From: Candidatus Methylomirabilota bacterium
GTDB lineage: Bacteria > Methylomirabilota > Methylomirabilia > Methylomirabilales > 2-02-FULL-66-22
NCBI GenBank assembly: GCA_016208645.1
Contig: JACQXP010000017.1
Location: forward strand, 1-13,736
Reading direction: 5' to 3'
DNA length: 13,736 nt
Shown here piece after piece: positions 12,653 through 13,736 of this stretch. How positions within the stretch are numbered: position 1 is the first letter of the stretch; the number at the start of each line of letters is the position of its first letter. A model generated the notes under the pieces. That model saw only the letters and a program-made list of their open reading frames with translations, was not told where the DNA came from and ran no database searches. Position numbers and translations under genes: made by a program.

Positions 12653-13291
12653 TCAGCCGCGCCAGCCGGCGACCTGGATGATCTTGCGCTCGGGCAGTTT
12701 CAGGCAGGTCAGCTTGCCACCGTACACGCAGCCGGTGTCAATGCCGATGCGGTCGGGCGCCAGGAGGACCTGGCGCAGCGGCGTGTGCCCGAACACGACC
12801 GGCTTGGGGAAGCGGCCGACGAACTGGAAGAACTCCTGGCGGATCCACACCAGGTCGTCCGCCTTCTGCTTGTCCAGCGGCACCATGGGCCGGATCCCCG
12901 CGTGGACGAAGAGGTATCCCCCCACCTCATACATCGGCCGCAGACTGCGGAAAAAGCGGATGTGGGCCGGGGGGATGTTGGAGGCATCACCCCCGTAGCT
13001 CTGCAGCGTGGCCACACCGCCGTTCACCAGGAAGAGTCCATGGTCGTCGCCGGCCAGGAAGTCGAGCAGCATCTTCTCGTGATTTCCCAGCAAGAAGACG
13101 CAGCGGTACGGGAGCCCCAGCAGGTACTCCACCACCTCCCGGGACTGCGGCCCCCGGTCAATGTAATCCCCGATGAAGACCACCTCGTCGCCGGGTTCGG
13201 GCTCGATCTTCCCCAGCAACCGCTGCAGCGGTCGCAGGCACCCGTGGATGTCCCCGATCACATAGATCGCTGGATTATCAGCGACAGGCAT
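12653..13291 (-). CDS. PPP-family metallophosphatase (serine/threonine phosphatase / ApaH-like)
   Basis: A 212-residue cytoplasmic enzyme with the full metal-binding motif set of the PPP family: GDIHG (about 13-17), GDYIDRGP (about 41-48), GNHE (about 69-72), HAG (with HAGIRP) and GHTP, followed by a DTG strand (GIDTGCVYGGKLTCL). These residues bind two metal ions and hydrolyse phosphoprotein or dinucleoside polyphosphate esters. Size and the VWIRQEFF region fit the bacterial PrpA/ApaH-like group; the substrate cannot be told from sequence. I prefer ATG 13291 (MPVADNPAIYVIGDIHG) because it sits a typical distance from the first motif; ATG 13321 in the same frame adds ten residues and neither has a good Shine-Dalgarno. 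It follows the SDR gene on the same strand by 66 bp (or 36 bp), so they may be co-transcribed. Confidence 0.9.
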   Translation of the reverse strand: MPVADNPAIYVIGDIHGCLRPLQRLLGKIEPEPGDEVVFIGDYIDRGPQSREVVEYLLGLPYRCVFLLGNHEKMLLDFLAGDDHGLFLVNGGVATLQSYGGDASNIPPAHIRFFRSLRPMYEVGGYLFVHAGIRPMVPLDKQKADDLVWIRQEFFQFVGRFPKPVVFGHTPLRQVLLAPDRIGIDTGCVYGGKLTCLKLPERKIIQVAGWRG

Positions 13292-13357
13292 GGTCCCCGT
13301 GGAAGGATGGGCTGCGTGCATCGATTTTTCGCGGACGTTTCTTCTGCGCCGGGCTGC

Positions 13358-13736
13358 CTAGCACATGAAGCTCCCGCCGTTCACATCAATCGTCACCCCG
13401 GTCACATACGCCGCATCGTCCGACGCCAGGAACGCGATGACCGTCGCCACCTCCTCGGGCGCGGCCAGGCGGCCCAGGGGGATGTTGGCCAGGATGCGGG
13501 CCCGATCCTCTTCGGATCGCAGCGCCCACTTCCGGGCGACGCGGTCCACCAGGGTGGGGCCGGGCGCGACGGCATTCGCCGTGATCCCGAACGGCCCCAG
13601 GTCCTGCGCCAGGTGCCGGGTCAACCCCAGCATCCCTGCCTTGGCGCTGGAGTACTGGGGACCCGACAACCGGCTCACGTTGCGGCCCGCGACGGACGAG
13701 ACGTTCACGATGCGGCCATACTGCTGGCGTTTCATC
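13358..13736 (-). CDS. Short-chain dehydrogenase/reductase, C-terminal part (start beyond window)
   Basis: The frame enters from the right edge; the internal Met near 13735 is not the start, since the NAD(P)-binding TGxxxGIG motif must lie beyond the window. Visible are the catalytic Ser in GRIVNVSSVAG, the YSSAK motif (Tyr and Lys of the YxxxK pair), LAQDLGPFGITANAVAPGPTLVD and the C-terminal PEEVATVIAFLASDDAAYVTGVTIDVNGG. This is the classical SDR pattern, close to FabG-like 3-oxoacyl reductases but shared by many dehydrogenases of other alcohols, so the substrate is open. The stop is TAG at 13360-13358. Confidence 0.9.
   Translation of the reverse strand, partial: MKRQQYGRIVNVSSVAGRNVSRLSGPQYSSAKAGMLGLTRHLAQDLGPFGITANAVAPGPTLVDRVARKWALRSEEDRARILANIPLGRLAAPEEVATVIAFLASDDAAYVTGVTIDVNGGSFMC

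Overview
The window is a GC-rich bacterial chromosome segment, probably from an uncultivated soil or groundwater lineage. The gene set is a TorD-type chaperone, a Rokubacteria/NC10-like B-family polymerase, a DUF2007 protein and a GAF/HD-GYP protein. This suggests Methylomirabilota/Rokubacteria or a similar phylum, but only as an inference from style; there is no rRNA or other taxonomic marker. I see no tRNA, rRNA, CRISPR array, transposase or phage gene.

Layout. 1-687: the 3' end of a TorD/NarJ-like chaperone gene, directly abutted by the last ~75 codons of an MFS transporter gene (a rearrangement scar). 745-2273, minus strand: a two-gene operon with a cytidylate-kinase-like P-loop protein fused to a PD-(D/E)XK-like domain, then hypoxanthine phosphoribosyltransferase, joined by a TGATG stop/start overlap. 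A TTGACA-N17-TATCTT promoter lies ~370 nt upstream, leaving a long purine-rich leader. 2839-3519, minus: a class I SAM O-methyltransferase that appears to start at TTG behind a perfect Shine-Dalgarno, overlapping the 3' tail of an otherwise missing gene. 3765-4741, plus: a membrane-anchored TPR-like protein followed by a zinc-ribbon/DUF2007 protein. 4955-7067, plus: a B-family DNA polymerase split into two frames by an internal deletion that removed Exo I. 7136-7363: two identical 86-bp repeats with G-rich hairpins. 7373-8854, plus: a 14-TM DHA2 efflux pump. 8994-10490, plus: a GAF + HD-GYP phosphodiesterase with a ~110-residue insertion in the catalytic domain. 10684-12234, plus: a DUF2779 protein that fuses a Cas4/RecB-like Fe-S nuclease with a DEDD exonuclease. 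12235-12652: mostly non-coding, with a 23-bp tandem duplication, an inverted repeat and one doubtful minus-strand ORF. 12653-13291, minus: a PPP-family phosphatase. 13358-13736, minus: the C-terminal part of an SDR oxidoreductase running off the window.

The genes do not form one pathway. The most informative signals are the scars (MFS remnant, missing gene upstream of the methyltransferase, out-of-frame polymerase deletion), two head-to-head short-period repeat arrays (7-mer and 8-mer) in front of plus-strand genes, the kinase-nuclease fusion coupled to purine salvage, and the stand-alone dual-nuclease DUF2779 gene.
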